A DNA stretch of 64,000 nucleotides from positions 4,691,979-4,755,978 of the forward strand of contig OX463785.1 of assembly GCA_949825025.1 (NCBI GenBank), read 5' to 3'. The position numbers were made by a program, and so were the translations under genes. This DNA comes from Siphlonurus alternatus. Taxonomy: Eukaryota > Arthropoda > Insecta > Ephemeroptera > Siphlonuridae. Below are positions 37,204 through 48,090 of the stretch, in pieces; positions within the stretch are counted from its first letter, which is position 1, and each line of letters opens with the position of its first letter. The notes below the pieces were generated by a model. That model searched no databases. It saw nothing but the letters and a program-made list of their open reading frames with translations, and had not been told where the DNA came from.

Positions 37204-38646
37204 TTATGGTTTGGGAGGGGTTTTAGCCCCAACCTTAGTTGCTGTTTGTGTTAACTTTTTCTGACTCTTGCCAGCGTTTGCATCGTATTTCTTTTTGTCC
37301 TCCAGGAATTGTTTCCCGGGTGGTAGTATTGGCTTTCGTTCTGGTTTCTTCGAAGATGTATTAATCGATCCAGAGGTACGAGGGGCCTTTAGTTTGGGTT
37401 CTTGCTGTGCAGCTGGAGCAGAGATTGTTTCTTGCTCTTCTTGCATTTCTGCAGTTTCAGGAGCAATTTGCTCCGCTTTTTTCTGTTCGGAAGAAGTTGA
37501 GGGTTTATCTGTCACCTCTTTAGCTTCCGGTGTCGTGAGGAGCGGCTGCTCTACTCCAGACTGGCTTTCGGTGTCCATGTTTTCAGACTCGCTGAACACG
37601 CGGACTTCTTGGTTTCTGCGGCGTCTTAGACGCTTCTGCTTTCTTTCCTCCTCTTGCTCGGACTCTTGAGATTCTTGAGGGGTTTGGTCAGTTGCCTGAC
37701 GTTTTTTCAGCCTTTGGGTAGATAACACCTGCGTAGGTATCATCTGCTTCTTTGGTTCTTGTTGTTTCTGTTCTTGCTCTATGTTCTTTCCTTGTTGGCG
37801 TTTTCCTTTGAGAACTGCCTTCGCGAAAGTATTCACCAGAGCTGGGGTGCTTTCTCTCAGCTTAGCCTGGGCGGCACGGTAGCTGATTTTGTCCAAGACC
37901 ATGTATTCTTGGATTTTGAGCTCTTCTTTGTTTCGTGGGCAGTTTCTAGACCAAGATACGTGCTTTCCCTTGCAGTTTACACAGCTCTGCTCAGCTGTGC
38001 AGTTGTCTTCATGTATTTTGCTGCCGCACTTGCCGCAGACTTCGTCCACTCTACACACTTTGCTGGTGTGTCCGAATTTCTGGCATTTGTAGCAGCGCAT
38101 AGGATTTGGAATGTAAGCTCGTACCTTCAAGAAAAATCTGGCGATTTGTATCTTTTCCGGCAGAACTGTTTGGTCAAATGTTAGGATGTAGTTCTCGGTG
38201 GGGACCAGTTCAGTGCCCTTACGTTTCTTGATCTGGGTAACTTCAGTTACCTTGTATTCTTTCAGCTCCTCCTTGATGTCCTCCAGTGTTGATTGCATCA
38301 GGCCAGAGCATGAGATTATTCCCTTTGTTTGATTTAGGGAGCGATGTGCCTCGACTGTGACTGAGGTTTCTCCAAGGTTTTTCACTGTTAAGATCTTTCG
38401 GGACTGATCATCCGAGATTGTTTCTACGAGGATGGATCCGTCTTTCAATGTTTGATAGCTTTTGGGTTGGCCAAAAGCTAACATCATATTGCGGTGGAGA
38501 CGGATTGCACACAGCTTATCCAGTCTTTCACCTTGCACATTACATTTTATGGTGAGGTATGTAGGGGCCTCCCTCCCCTCCCTGAGCCGGTTGTCGTGAG
38601 AGAACGTGAGTTCTCGCCACGCTGGTCGCTTGCTCCTCTTCGACAT
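37204..38646 (-). CDS. I-element ORF1: zinc-knuckle nucleic-acid-binding protein (I-3)
   Basis: 480 residues. Three CCHC-type knuckles lie at ~183-240: CYKCQKFGHTSKVC, CGKCGSKIHEDNC and CVNCKGKHVSWSRNC. The basic N-terminus begins MSKRSKRPAW. The last ~200 residues are a Gln/Glu/Lys-rich low-complexity tail. In this family ORF1 coats the RNA to form the transposition particle. The ATG follows CCA and is the first in frame after the 5' UTR. I-3 reads CPRNKEEL where I-4, I-7 and I-8 read CPRYKEEL. Confidence 0.9.
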   Translation of the reverse strand: MSKRSKRPAWRELTFSHDNRLREGREAPTYLTIKCNVQGERLDKLCAIRLHRNMMLAFGQPKSYQTLKDGSILVETISDDQSRKILTVKNLGETSVTVEAHRSLNQTKGIISCSGLMQSTLEDIKEELKEYKVTEVTQIKKRKGTELVPTENYILTFDQTVLPEKIQIARFFLKVRAYIPNPMRCYKCQKFGHTSKVCRVDEVCGKCGSKIHEDNCTAEQSCVNCKGKHVSWSRNCPRNKEELKIQEYMVLDKISYRAAQAKLRESTPALVNTFAKAVLKGKRQQGKNIEQEQKQQEPKKQMIPTQVLSTQRLKKRQATDQTPQESQESEQEEERKQKRLRRRRNQEVRVFSESENMDTESQSGVEQPLLTTPEAKEVTDKPSTSSEQKKAEQIAPETAEMQEEQETISAPAAQQEPKLKAPRTSGSINTSSKKPERKPILPPGKQFLEDKKKYDANAGKSQKKLTQTATKVGAKTPPKP

Positions 38647-39245
38647 TGGAAAAATGGCAAAGAAAGTTGAGAAAGATATATGAACGCTTTATGAGTAGGT
38701 CCACAAATTGTAATCATAAGAAAAAGGGTTGCCGCGCTCACGGCCACGAGGTCATTACTGCCACCAAGGGACCTCCCAAGGTGGAGAGGGGTGCTGTAAA
38801 ATGCCTCGCCCTAGAAGAGGACTCCTGACAACTAGGACTTGAAAACTCTGCTCTCCATGAGCTAACATAAATGCTTCGCCATGGTAAGGATTGCCCAACG
38901 GAGCAAGACACGTACGGGGCTTTGCAGAGCGATTACAGCATCGGAATTGGGGCGGAAAGATGAGTTCTCCAGGTTCTGGTGCATGTCCGGCGTTAACTGA
39001 TCGAGATCAGCGCTCTTGTATCCTCTTGTCGCCGTGTGAATTACGGATCTCGCTTGATTAGGTGGGATAGCCACCCAACTTCCACTGGGATACAACCGTG
39101 CGAGGGCTAGAAGAGAGCCCAAAGAACGGACCGGGTGCTGCCGTACTATTGCCTACTAACATCCCCCACCAACGCAATTCTATGATAGTCCGGGAAGGTT
39201 CCCGGGAAGATTAAAAGGAAGAAAGAGAGAAAAGAGAAAAGGTTT

Positions 39246-39352
39246 GAGCTGCCTGTTAGCACCATGCCTGTCTTTGGCCGAGCAATTGTCCGGCCAAAGG
39301 CAAGCAAAGTGAGCCCCTCCTACCACGACAAGGTCATAGCAGCTCGTGGGAG
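39246..39352 (-). ncRNA. HDV-like ribozyme of I-3, P1 damaged
   Basis: P2, P3, P4 and the CTAA strand are as in I-4, I-7 and I-8. The element begins CTCCCAC instead of CCCCTCCCAT, so only about four P1 pairs remain, and J1/2 has a T-to-C change. Self-cleavage is probably weak or lost. Confidence 0.55.
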
Positions 39353-39441
39353 TTTATTCCAAGCAAACCTAATGTTGAAAGTACAGGCTCCATGTAAAAC
39401 GGAGTATTCCTCATCAGACAACATTCAGTAGCTTGGAAGGG
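39353..39441. other. 89-bp hairpin spacer between I-3 and I-4
   Basis: It is not I-element sequence. TTCCAAGC and AATGTTG at its left face CAACATT and GCTTGGAA at its right, so it folds as an imperfect hairpin. Read on the minus strand it ends in AATAAA directly before I-3. It may be a MITE scrap or filler from the event that truncated I-4. Confidence 0.5.
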
Positions 39442-41019
39442 TCTATGTTCTTTCCTTGTTGGCGTTTTCCTTTGAGAACTGCCTTCGCGAAAGTATTCAC
39501 CAGAGCTGGGGTGCTTTCTCTCAGCTTAGCCTGGGCGGCACGGTAGCTGATTTTGTCCAAGACCATGTATTCTTGGATTTTGAGCTCTTCTTTGTATCGT
39601 GGGCAGTTTCTAGACCAAGATACGTGCTTTCCCTTGCAGTTTACACAGCTCTGCTCAGCTGTGCAGTTGTCTTCATGTATTTTGCTGCCGCACTTGCCGC
39701 AGACTTCGTCCACTCTACACACTTTGCTGGTGTGTCCGAATTTCTGGCATTTGTAGCAGCGCATAGGATTTGGAATGTAAGCTCGTACCTTCAAGAAAAA
39801 TCTGGCGATTTGTATCTTTTCCGGCAGAACTGTTTGGTCAAATGTTAGGATGTAGTTCTCGGTGGGGACCAGTTCAGTGCCCTTACGTTTCTTGATCTGG
39901 GTAACTTCAGTTACCTTGTATTCTTTCAGCTCCTCCTTGATGTCCTCCAGTGTTGATTGCATCAGGCCAGAGCATGAGATTATTCCCTTTGTTTGATTTA
40001 GGGAGCGATGTGCCTCGACTGTGACTGAGGTTTCTCCAAGGTTTTTCACTGTTAAGATCTTTCGGGACTGATCATCCGAGATTGTTTCTACGAGGATGGA
40101 TCCGTCTTTCAATGTTTGATAGCTTTTGGGTTGGCCAAAAGCTAACATCATATTGCGGTGGAGACGGATTGCACACAGCTTATCCAGTCTTTCACCTTGC
40201 ACATTACATTTTATGGTGAGGTATGTAGGGGCCTCCCTCCCCTCCCTGAGCCGGTTGTCGTGAGAGAACGTGAGTTCTCGCCACGCTGGTCGCTTGCTCC
40301 TCTTCGACATTGGAAAAATGGCAAAGAAAGTTAAGAAAGATATATGAACGCTTTATGAGTAGGTCCACAAATTGTAATCATAAGAAAAAGGGTTGCCGCG
40401 CTCACGGCCACGAGGTCATTACTGCCACCAAGGGACCTCCCGAGGTGGAGAGGGGTGCTGTAAAATGCCTCGCCCTAGAAGAGGACTCCTGACAACTAGG
40501 ACTTGAAAACTCTGCTCTCCATGAGCTAACATAAATGCTTCGCCATGGTAAGGATTGCCCAACGGAGCAAGACACGTACGGGGCTTTGCAGAGCGATTAC
40601 AGCATCGGAATTGGGGCGGAAAGATGAGTTCTCCAGGTTCTGGTGCATGTCCGGCGTTAACTGATCGAGATCAGCGCTCTTGTATCCTCTTGTCGCCGTG
40701 TGAATTACGGATCTCGCTTGATTAGGTGGGATAGCCACCCAACTTCCACTGGGATACAACCGTGCGAGGGCTAGAAGAGAGCCCAAAGAACGGACCGGGT
40801 GCTGCCGTACTATTGCCTACTAACATCCCCTACCAACGCAATTCTATGATAGTCCGGGAAGGTTCCCGGGAAGATTAAAAGGGAGAAAGAGAGAAAAGAG
40901 AAAAGGTTTGAGCTGCCTGTTAGCACCATGCCTGTCTTTGGCCGAGCAATTGTCCGGTCAAAGGCAAGCAAAGTGAGCCCCTCCTACCACGACAAGGTCA
41001 TAGCAGCTCATGGGAGGGG
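39442..41019 (-). mobile_element. I-element copy I-4, 3'-truncated (5' UTR and ORF1 N-terminus)
   Basis: It has an intact 5' end (CCCCTCCCATG at 41,019), the full 5' UTR and ORF1 codons 1 to ~288 (40,310-39,442, including all three zinc knuckles). It breaks off at 39,442, and the frame runs ~9 codons into the spacer. ORF2 and the 3' end are absent. Loss of the 3' part is unusual for a non-LTR element and implies a later deletion or recombination. The 5' end lies 10 bp beyond the lectin B AATAAA. Confidence 0.9.
40910..41019 (-). ncRNA. HDV-like self-cleaving ribozyme at the I-4 5' end
   Basis: Same fold as described for I-8 (51,800-51,909), with complete P1 CCCCTCC / GGAGGGG. P1 starts exactly at the element boundary, the expected cleavage point. 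It is transcribed in the same sense as lectin B, just downstream of its polyA signal. Confidence 0.7.
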
Positions 41020-41029
41020 CTTTTATATT

Positions 41030-41035
41030 TTTATT
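41030..41035 (-). terminator. Lectin B polyA signal
   Basis: AATAAA on the minus strand, ~112 bp after the lectin B stop at 41,147-41,149. Normal cleavage 10-30 nt downstream would fall at the junction with I-4. Confidence 0.6.
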
Positions 41036-41146
41036 ACATAAGATTCCCCGCATGTAATTTTAAACACAATTTACTGGCAGAATGAATAATTCAATTCAAA
41101 ATTTTGATAACAAATTAAACATGATTGCTGAAGTCATGACAACTTC

Positions 41147-44100
41147 TTAAACCTCGCAGATATAAGCATGGTGATGAAGACACTCAACTTCAGCCCAGCC
41201 TTGTGTCGTTGTAGCGTTGTCATAACTGGTGGCCATGCATCCTTGTTGGGAAATGTCCTCTAGAGGGTTGCCAGCCAGCCAATTGGTGTAAGTGAAGTCT
41301 GTGCCAGCAACCTCCCACTGCCATTGGTTGGACATGGCTGAACGAACACCGGAAGTCCACCAGTTCCAGTTGGCAGGGTCTGTGGGACAGTCAGATAATT
41401 AACTCCTGAAATTTTTATTAGTCAATCAAAATGGGACGGAGGAAAAAAGAAATATTTTTATTTTATGTGATTTTTTTATAATACTGAAACATGAAATGAA
41501 AATTTATAGAACATGTTACCCGGATCATACGCTTATGACGTTATTACGTTCATTGTTCAAACTACAACAATGAAAAACATGTCCAGAGATGATTCAGAAG
41601 ACGGAAAAACTCTCGATCAGAAATTCAAAAATTTCCAATTTATTTGGAAAATTGTAGTGAACGAAAATTTAGAAATTTTGATTGGTCGAGAGCTTTTCTG
41701 TTTCCGATTCCGGCTATTTGTTGTTAAACGCACTTAACTCAAGATTGCAAACTAATATACACATATTATCATTATTTTCAGCACATTTAACATAACAACA
41801 TTTTTCACGTAAGATATTCTATCTTATATTTATTTGCTATGTGAATAATTATATACATTTAGAATAAAACAACATTGAAATTTTTATTGGTGCTATCATT
41901 AGTACAGTGAAGGAATGAGACTTCAGTCAAAATCGCCGTTTCTTTATACAGATTAATCAACTTTTAATTTTAAAGAGTTTATAGCCAATCACATTCAAGT
42001 ATTTTAGATTCCATCGCAGTGTGAATTTTTAAAAATAAAAATTGCCTTCCTGGCTTGCTATGCTTTTTTTGAATTCAATGGGGCATACAAATTTATGCAA
42101 TTATTTCACGCGTGTCTTAAACCAAAATGAAAAAACATTCGTCTGAGTATATTTAAAAGGAATGTCATCTATATGGCAGTGAAAAGTTAATAACTCAGGT
42201 AAAGAGCGTTTGTTCAAAGACAAGTTGTGAACGTATTGCCAATTTTATTTAGCAAAGCGAGGTATGCCCACCCCATGCTCGATACAACAATACTTTATTT
42301 ATAAACAAGTTTATAACAAAGTATTGTTGGTAAAATGTCTGTCCTATGAGTGAAAAACATGGGTCAGTTGTTGATTTAAATGTAAAGGTCCTTTCACATA
42401 GTCCGATTTTGCCGCAAAAACATGCGGTAACACGCCGCAACAAAAATTGTTGATGACGCCGCAAAATACCGCGATGTCTTGCTGCACGTTTTGCGGCGTG
42501 TTGCGGCGCGCCGCAGAAAAATCAAAGTCATTCTGATTTTTCTGCGGCATTCACGTGATTTTCTGCCGCAACAGCCGCAGACGAACAAGATTATGTGAAA
42601 AGCTTGCAGTAATTCTGCAACACGTTGCAGCAAAATCGGAATATGTGAAAGGACCTTAAAGTTAATGAAAATTACCGTTTATTATGAAAGTTGTTGTGTC
42701 TACTGTCTCTGCTCAGGTGGCAAAATTAGGCATTGCGTCGCCCCATGTTTAACAATGAAAAAAAGGCTTCATGCGACAGGCATTATAAACAATTGTTTGT
42801 TGCAACCATTGCGAGTAGAAGACCTTGGCTCAAGGACACAAAGGACTTACCCAGAGTCATGATGTGATTCAGGATCCTGTCGTCTCTTTGGGTTGAGCTC
42901 AAACGCATCAGGTCCATGTTGTTAATTCTGCATGCTGAAAAGGCCTGGTTCCATGTCATCTGTAAACAGAAAGAAAAGTTTTTGAGAGTAAGACATAAGA
43001 GTCTGTTGTTTAACATACACGTTGACTAGTTTAAACTTTGCAACATTTCCACATGTTGAAATTTTTAAGCAGAAGTTCCTTATGCCTCAGTCGGTATGTC
43101 TAATGAGTCACATTGAGTCTTATCAACGGCGATTCAATGTCATCTGTTGAAGATTTATGAGAATAAGATTTTTTATCAACAGAGATATAGAGACTCACAC
43201 TCAAACTTTGTAGATAAGAAAGTGAGTATGTTATCAGTGAGATCAGCGTCCTAATTTATCAGAATAGTGATAAGCGCAAAGAAAACATAAACAAATATGG
43301 TTATTTAATTATTTAGTAAGAGGTCTTTTAACTATACCCGAGTGGAAATAAATTACATATTTTATTCGCTATATTATTATATTCTCTCCTCGTCTTATTT
43401 CCTCCCATTTTGCAGTAATTTAGAGAAAAAAAGACAAGATTTTCTCTTATTGCATATAAAATGTTTAAAATATCATCTTTATTTCATCCTCACTTTGAGT
43501 GAAGAGGAAATAAAGTGTGATTTTAGGATAAAACGATTTAATAAGATTAAGTTTAGACGTGTAAAGGATGAGTCTAAGACGTAAATTTTTATCTAGGGGA
43601 CCGTTAATTTCAATCATTATTATACGTAATATAATTAATTGTACACAAAGATAGAATCACAATTAATTATAATTATATTTTATTTAGATAACTTACGCTG
43701 CCACCTTCTTCGCTGAAGAAATATTCATTGCCCTCCAGGGTCACGTATCCGCGAGTACCTGTAGAGTGTTAATATAATGTAAGTAAGATAATATGTATTC
43801 TTATAATGAGCAACTTACATGAAATGATTGATTGATTGATTTATATTTTGGGGCAATTGACACATTTTGGTCATGTATGCCCCCAGCGCGGCCTTTAAGA
43901 GACCGCAGATTTTTGACTGTTTCCCATATGGGATTTTATTTCTTTGTTTATTGTGTCTATGTTTTGATTTTCTTTGTTTTTCTCGTTTCTTTTCTTTGCT
44001 TGTTTCTGTTTACAGCTCTCTTCGTAGGTTCACCTTAGTGGTGAACTCTAAGATGCGCTGCACTGCTTCCTCGTCGTTTGCGAGAACCTCTTTAGTGGAG

Positions 44101-45351
44101 CCTGTCATTTTGCAGGTCCTTCTTTCTTCCACGTAGTGGCGACAGTCCGTGAGGATGTGGTCCACTGTCAGTTCTTCGGCACAGGTTGCACACAGAGGAG
44201 GGGCTTCGTGCTCCATGAGGTGGCCGTGTGTCAGCCTGGTGTGTCCGATGCGCAGTCTGGCGAGGATGACCTCGTCCCTGCGGTTCTTTCTGTAGCTGGT
44301 CTGCCATGCGCGTGGCATTTCCTTGATGTTCCGCAGTTTGTTGTCATATGTGACCTCTTGCCACACGAAAAATATGTAATAAACGAAAGTGGTTTCATAA
44401 TGAAATAATTATATTTATTTGTTTTTGTGAATTATTTAATGGTATAATGACTTCTCCACTTTAATCAACATTAAGACACAATTATTTATACACAAAAACC
44501 TTCATAAAAATATTTCAAAAAAATTAAATAATTGAGCTTTTCAATTGAATAACATTTTTGAAAAAATAGAGTTTTTGCAAAAAGTATGAAAAAATTGAAA
44601 TTTAATTTTTCTATATAACATAATATAACAATGATTATTGAAGTATAAAAAAATCTTACCTGGTAGGGAGTCTTTCGTCAATGATGCTGCATTTGCCTTT
44701 AAAAAAATATGTTTTAAAATTACACTCTTTAATAACATTAGAGTATATAGTTTAATTTGACAAGCCTTTTGAAAAGCCAATCATTACATTTGGCCCTTTC
44801 AAGGATATAATATATTAATATTTAATATATGACAAGAAGGATGGTATTTTTAAATGTTGACAAGTTTGTTATAATTAACAGTACTCTTTGCTAAGTTTGA
44901 ATGCTTACGCAATTGGAGGAATAAATAAATTGAATTAAAATAAAATTATTAAGTTAAATTAAGGCGCCAAATACAAGGCTCGGTTATGTAGTATTTATTT
45001 TTTTATATGTGGGAGGCCTTCACAAAAAGGATTAACCACAATAATTTTTCAAATTGATATTTTTTATATTTGAAACTTTGGAGGTCATGAAATTAATAAG
45101 TTCAATTAAATCAATTTTTTAACATTTTTTTTGTTTCTAATTTTATTGAAATAGTTCCGGGACAAAAAAATATCTGAACAAAAATTCATAGCAGCATAGT
45201 TTGAAACCTTTTATTTATTTTCGCAACAAAAATGTTTTATGAAAACCCTCCGTTATACAGTTCTAAATGTGAAATGAATATTTTTGATAATTTTACTCAC
45301 GGCATAAAGAACGCCGCAAAACAGCAGAACACAGGCAGCTAACTTGAACAT
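41147..45351 (-). CDS. Secreted C-type lectin B (5 coding exons)
   Basis: Exons in order are 45,351-45,301, 44,696-44,660, 43,758-43,697, 42,959-42,851 and 41,379-41,147, giving 163 residues. The signal peptide is MFKLAACVLLFCGVLYA. The single C-type lectin domain shows GTRGYVTLEG, MTWNQAFSAC, RDDRILNHIMTL, NQWQWEV, YTNWLAGNP, QQGC, WAEVEC and HHAYICEV. Exons 3 and 4 have the same length as in lectin A (62 and 109 bp), so the two are paralogues. The sugar triplet position reads NPL, unlike EPN or QPD, so canonical Ca-dependent mannose or galactose binding is doubtful. Introns carry I-5 and several MITEs, but no exon is damaged. Likely an extracellular immune or gut lectin. Confidence 0.9.
41930..42040. 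mobile_element. Decayed copy of the CTTTATACAGGTTAAG repeat
   Basis: TTCTTTATACAGATTAATC, AGCCAATCACATTCAAGTATTTT and a GTGTGAATTTT end follow the order of 48,440-48,576. It lies in the last intron of lectin B. Confidence 0.4.
42272..42834 (-). mobile_element. Dispersed repeat, C family, interrupted by a MITE
   Basis: Inverted relative of 16,983-17,325, split at 42,386-42,656 by a nested MITE. Its right end stops 17 bp before lectin B exon 4. Confidence 0.6.
42386..42656. mobile_element. 271-bp MITE with TAA target duplication (Harbinger-like)
   Basis: It begins AGGTCCTTTCACATAGTCCG and ends with the inverse (CGGAATATGTGAAAGGACCT). It is flanked by TAA at 42,383-42,385 and TAA at 42,657-42,659. 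GC-rich GCCGCAA / TTGCGGC motifs repeat throughout. A 3-bp TAA/TTA duplication is typical of PIF/Harbinger elements. Confidence 0.75.
43337..43594 (+). mobile_element. MITE, B family (lectin B intron)
   Basis: Starts CGAGTGGAAATAAATTACAT, contains CACTTTGAGTGAAGAGG and ends GTCTAAGACGTAAATTTTTATCTAG. Confidence 0.6.
43825..44364 (-). mobile_element. I-element copy I-5, 5'-truncated, in a lectin B intron
   Basis: 540 bp with the (CAAT)n tail at 43,825, 3' UTR and the last ~115 codons of ORF2 (to 44,010), including the C-terminal CATC motif. Flanks give only a weak candidate target duplication (ACATGAAA / ACACGAAA). It is in the sense orientation of the lectin gene. Confidence 0.85.
44781..45300. 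other. Lectin B first coding intron, AT-rich
   Basis: It holds a decayed half of a P-family MITE (~45,115-45,250: ATAGTTCCGGGACAAAAA, TTTTCGCAACAAAAA). Nothing else was recognised. Confidence 0.45.
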
Positions 45352-45680
45352 GGCTGATTTCTGAAACAAATAAAAAGGTTTAAGGTTTAATACGCTATTA
45401 TTTAAGCAATTAATAAAAGCTTTTGTTATATTACAGGAATAATAAACATTAAATGGAAACAAAACATTTAATTAAAAAAAATTATAAACAAATATTCATA
45501 TTTTTATTAATATAAAAAATTACATACATGAAAACAAAATATTTGTAATTTATTAATAATTACATAAATGAATGTGAAATATATTAATTTTGTTTTAAAA
45601 AAGAGTGTATTTATGAGCTTAAAGCTCGAGGCGGGGTAATGCAAATTAGGGATAGTATATTCGATTGAAGCAAAACTTAC

Positions 45681-45745
45681 CAGATAGTTACAGTAGAAAG
45701 ACTGTTGCTAAGTTATTTGAGATGAGGTTTGAGGTTCTTATATAG
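45681..45745 (-). promoter_or_regulatory. Lectin B TATA promoter and 5' UTR exon
   Basis: CTATATAAG (45,745-45,737, minus strand) stands ~30 bp before an untranslated exon ending at 45,681 with ACTATCTG|GTAAGT. It splices to 45,360, nine bases before the ATG. Confidence 0.7.
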
Positions 45746-45749
45746 TCCC

Positions 45750-46540
45750 TGGTGTAGCTCAACAATCCTTTTAAATGACGTGTGTCAACAATTAAAAAAA
45801 TACAAATATTGCTATCCGATTTTTTAGAGTTCAAGTTTTAAGATTGCAATTTTTTTACTGTGTTTCTATGCCGCAAGCACTTCAAATATTTTATTGTTTA
45901 ATTCGAAGATTGTGTTAAACGAAGGTTATTGTATCAGTATACCCTACAAACTATAATGCATAGCAAACAGATTAGCAAGTTGCTTAATACTTTATAAAAA
46001 AAATCATTAACATTGTTGATAAAGATTATGTGGGAAAATGTGGATCACAAAACTTATCTACCAACTTGCATTTTTTAAAAACTGATGATGAAAAGCTAAA
46101 AAAAAATAATAATTTGACAAAATTAATGGTATTTTATAATTTTATTATTTAGCACTTGATCAGACATTAACAAGGATTCATGTGTTATATCGATGTTGTG
46201 TTTCATATTATGAAAATTTTGAGGATTTTGCAGTGATTTTTAGGCATATTTAGAGGACATCAAATTATGTTATGGCACTTTTTTTTTTGCATATATTTTT
46301 AAACCCTTTAATGAATATTTTTCATTTAAAATAAATTCAATAATTCATTTAAGATAGTATAGTATGAAAGGAATGCATTTTTATTACAATAATTTAAGTA
46401 TTTCCTGTTCGAGATTATTTTTATTAATATTCTTGTATGGGATGAAGTATTTATAATAAAATAAATATTATAAATTCAATAAATAAATATTCTTTATTAT
46501 TTTTTATAATAAAATAATTATTATAAATTATAATTAAAAT
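45750..46540. other. AT-rich intergenic DNA
   Basis: No gene or recognisable repeat family was seen. Confidence 0.5.
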
Positions 46541-48090
46541 TAATTGACCATTTTACAGAGATTTCTACGTTCCTTTAACTATAACAACATATCATCTCCT
46601 TTCAAATCTTTACATTAATAATTAATATTTTATTACAATCCATATATTTTTTTATACTAATACTATAATGAAATTTTAAAACAATAATAAAATCTACATT
46701 GTTAAAATATTATTTTGTTAGAAGACGGTGTACGTGCAATGAAAATTAATAGAAAATGTTAAATTTGGAGCAAATTCCTCTTCTTGAGGACGTTTAAATT
46801 AAAATTAATTTGACGATGTGTTTAAAATGACTAAATGTACTTTACGTGCAGTTAATTATTCAATTTTTACTTTATAAACAAGTAATTAACAAACTCATAA
46901 TTCAAGAAACAGTTTGCTGTTAATTTATTTCATTCAATTTTATAAATTTATTTACGAAATTTACTATCGTACAAGTTGTTAATAAATAAATTTTTCAAGA
47001 AACATATTTTTTATTTATATTTTAACTTCCGTTATAATTAGGCAGTGATCGCGTTTATACACAAGTCATTACTGTTCCCAGTTACGTGTTGTTACATTTT
47101 GTGGAAATTAATTGCCATTTTTATTTCGCCATATTGGGCGATTAAGGGAAAGAATATAATTAACTTTAGTTTCTCATTATGTTTGAGCTAAACGAGGATG
47201 GTAACACGAGTTATTTATTGCAACTATAATTATTATAAAGTGCAATTCATGGAAGCAATTTCTTTACTAAAAATAATTGTACTTTATAACTGACAAAAAA
47301 AAAAAAAAACAAATATATTATTATGCTTTCATAAAAAATTAAAGTATTAATAAAATTTCAATAAAATATAGACGTATTTCGAGTTTAATAATTTACATTC
47401 AGTAGGTATAAGTTAAAGAAATGTAACCGAATTCATTGACTTTTTGTGTTCTTCCTTGTAGCTATTACATTTTTTTTTATTTAATTATTTATTTATTTAT
47501 TTTTTTTTTTTTTTGGATTTCAAGACTTAAAGCTAAATAATTAATTACTACCATTATAACATCATCATCATTTTAATTTATATATAAATTATAATATAAT
47601 TATGTAAATACAGAGATTTCAAGACAATAATTTAAATTGTTAACTGTAATTGTTTATTTTGTTACAAGAAGGTGTTGTTGTTTTCACCGACCATTTTACT
47701 GAAGTTTCCACGTTCCGTCAATAAAAGTGCATACGTTCTTATTTTGACTATGAATCATAGTACATGTAACAGGTATTTTAAATTGATTAAATTAATTGAA
47801 TACGTGATAATTCTCATTACTAAAATTAAATTATATATAATGTATTATAGTATTTAGCAAAACTATTCAGAATTGTATAATATCTTATTATTTAAAGACG
47901 AGCAAATTTCGTTTAGTAAAAAGGTTAAATTTGTTAAGACTCCTAAGTATTCCTCGTTTTGAGATGTAATTAAAAATAAATAATTATGACAGAATAAATT
48001 TGAGGCAATCATAAAAATAATGTTTATTAAAAAAATATTCCATTATGATCAAAAACTGACTGGTGTAAAAAAATTCAGTACTGTATATAT

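Larger units (their letters stand above)
33317..39352 (-). mobile_element. I-element copy I-3, essentially full length
   Basis: About 6,036 bp: 3' tail (CAAT)n at 33,317, 3' UTR ~185 bp, ORF2 37,194-33,502, ORF1 38,646-37,204, 5' UTR of ~706 bp to 39,352. Both frames are open. RNase H in ORF2 and a short tandem tail place it in the I group. The 5' end lacks the first three C residues of the other copies. Its flanks do not match as a target duplication: TTTGTCAAATC on the left, TTTATTCCAAGC on the right. One side was therefore rearranged after insertion. It served as partner for the crossover that produced I-2. Confidence 0.95.

Noticed and set aside
37268..38184. Plus-strand frames of 130-145 codons opposite ORF1 and ORF2
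   Set aside because: They are antisense shadows that recur with every element copy and have no family motifs.
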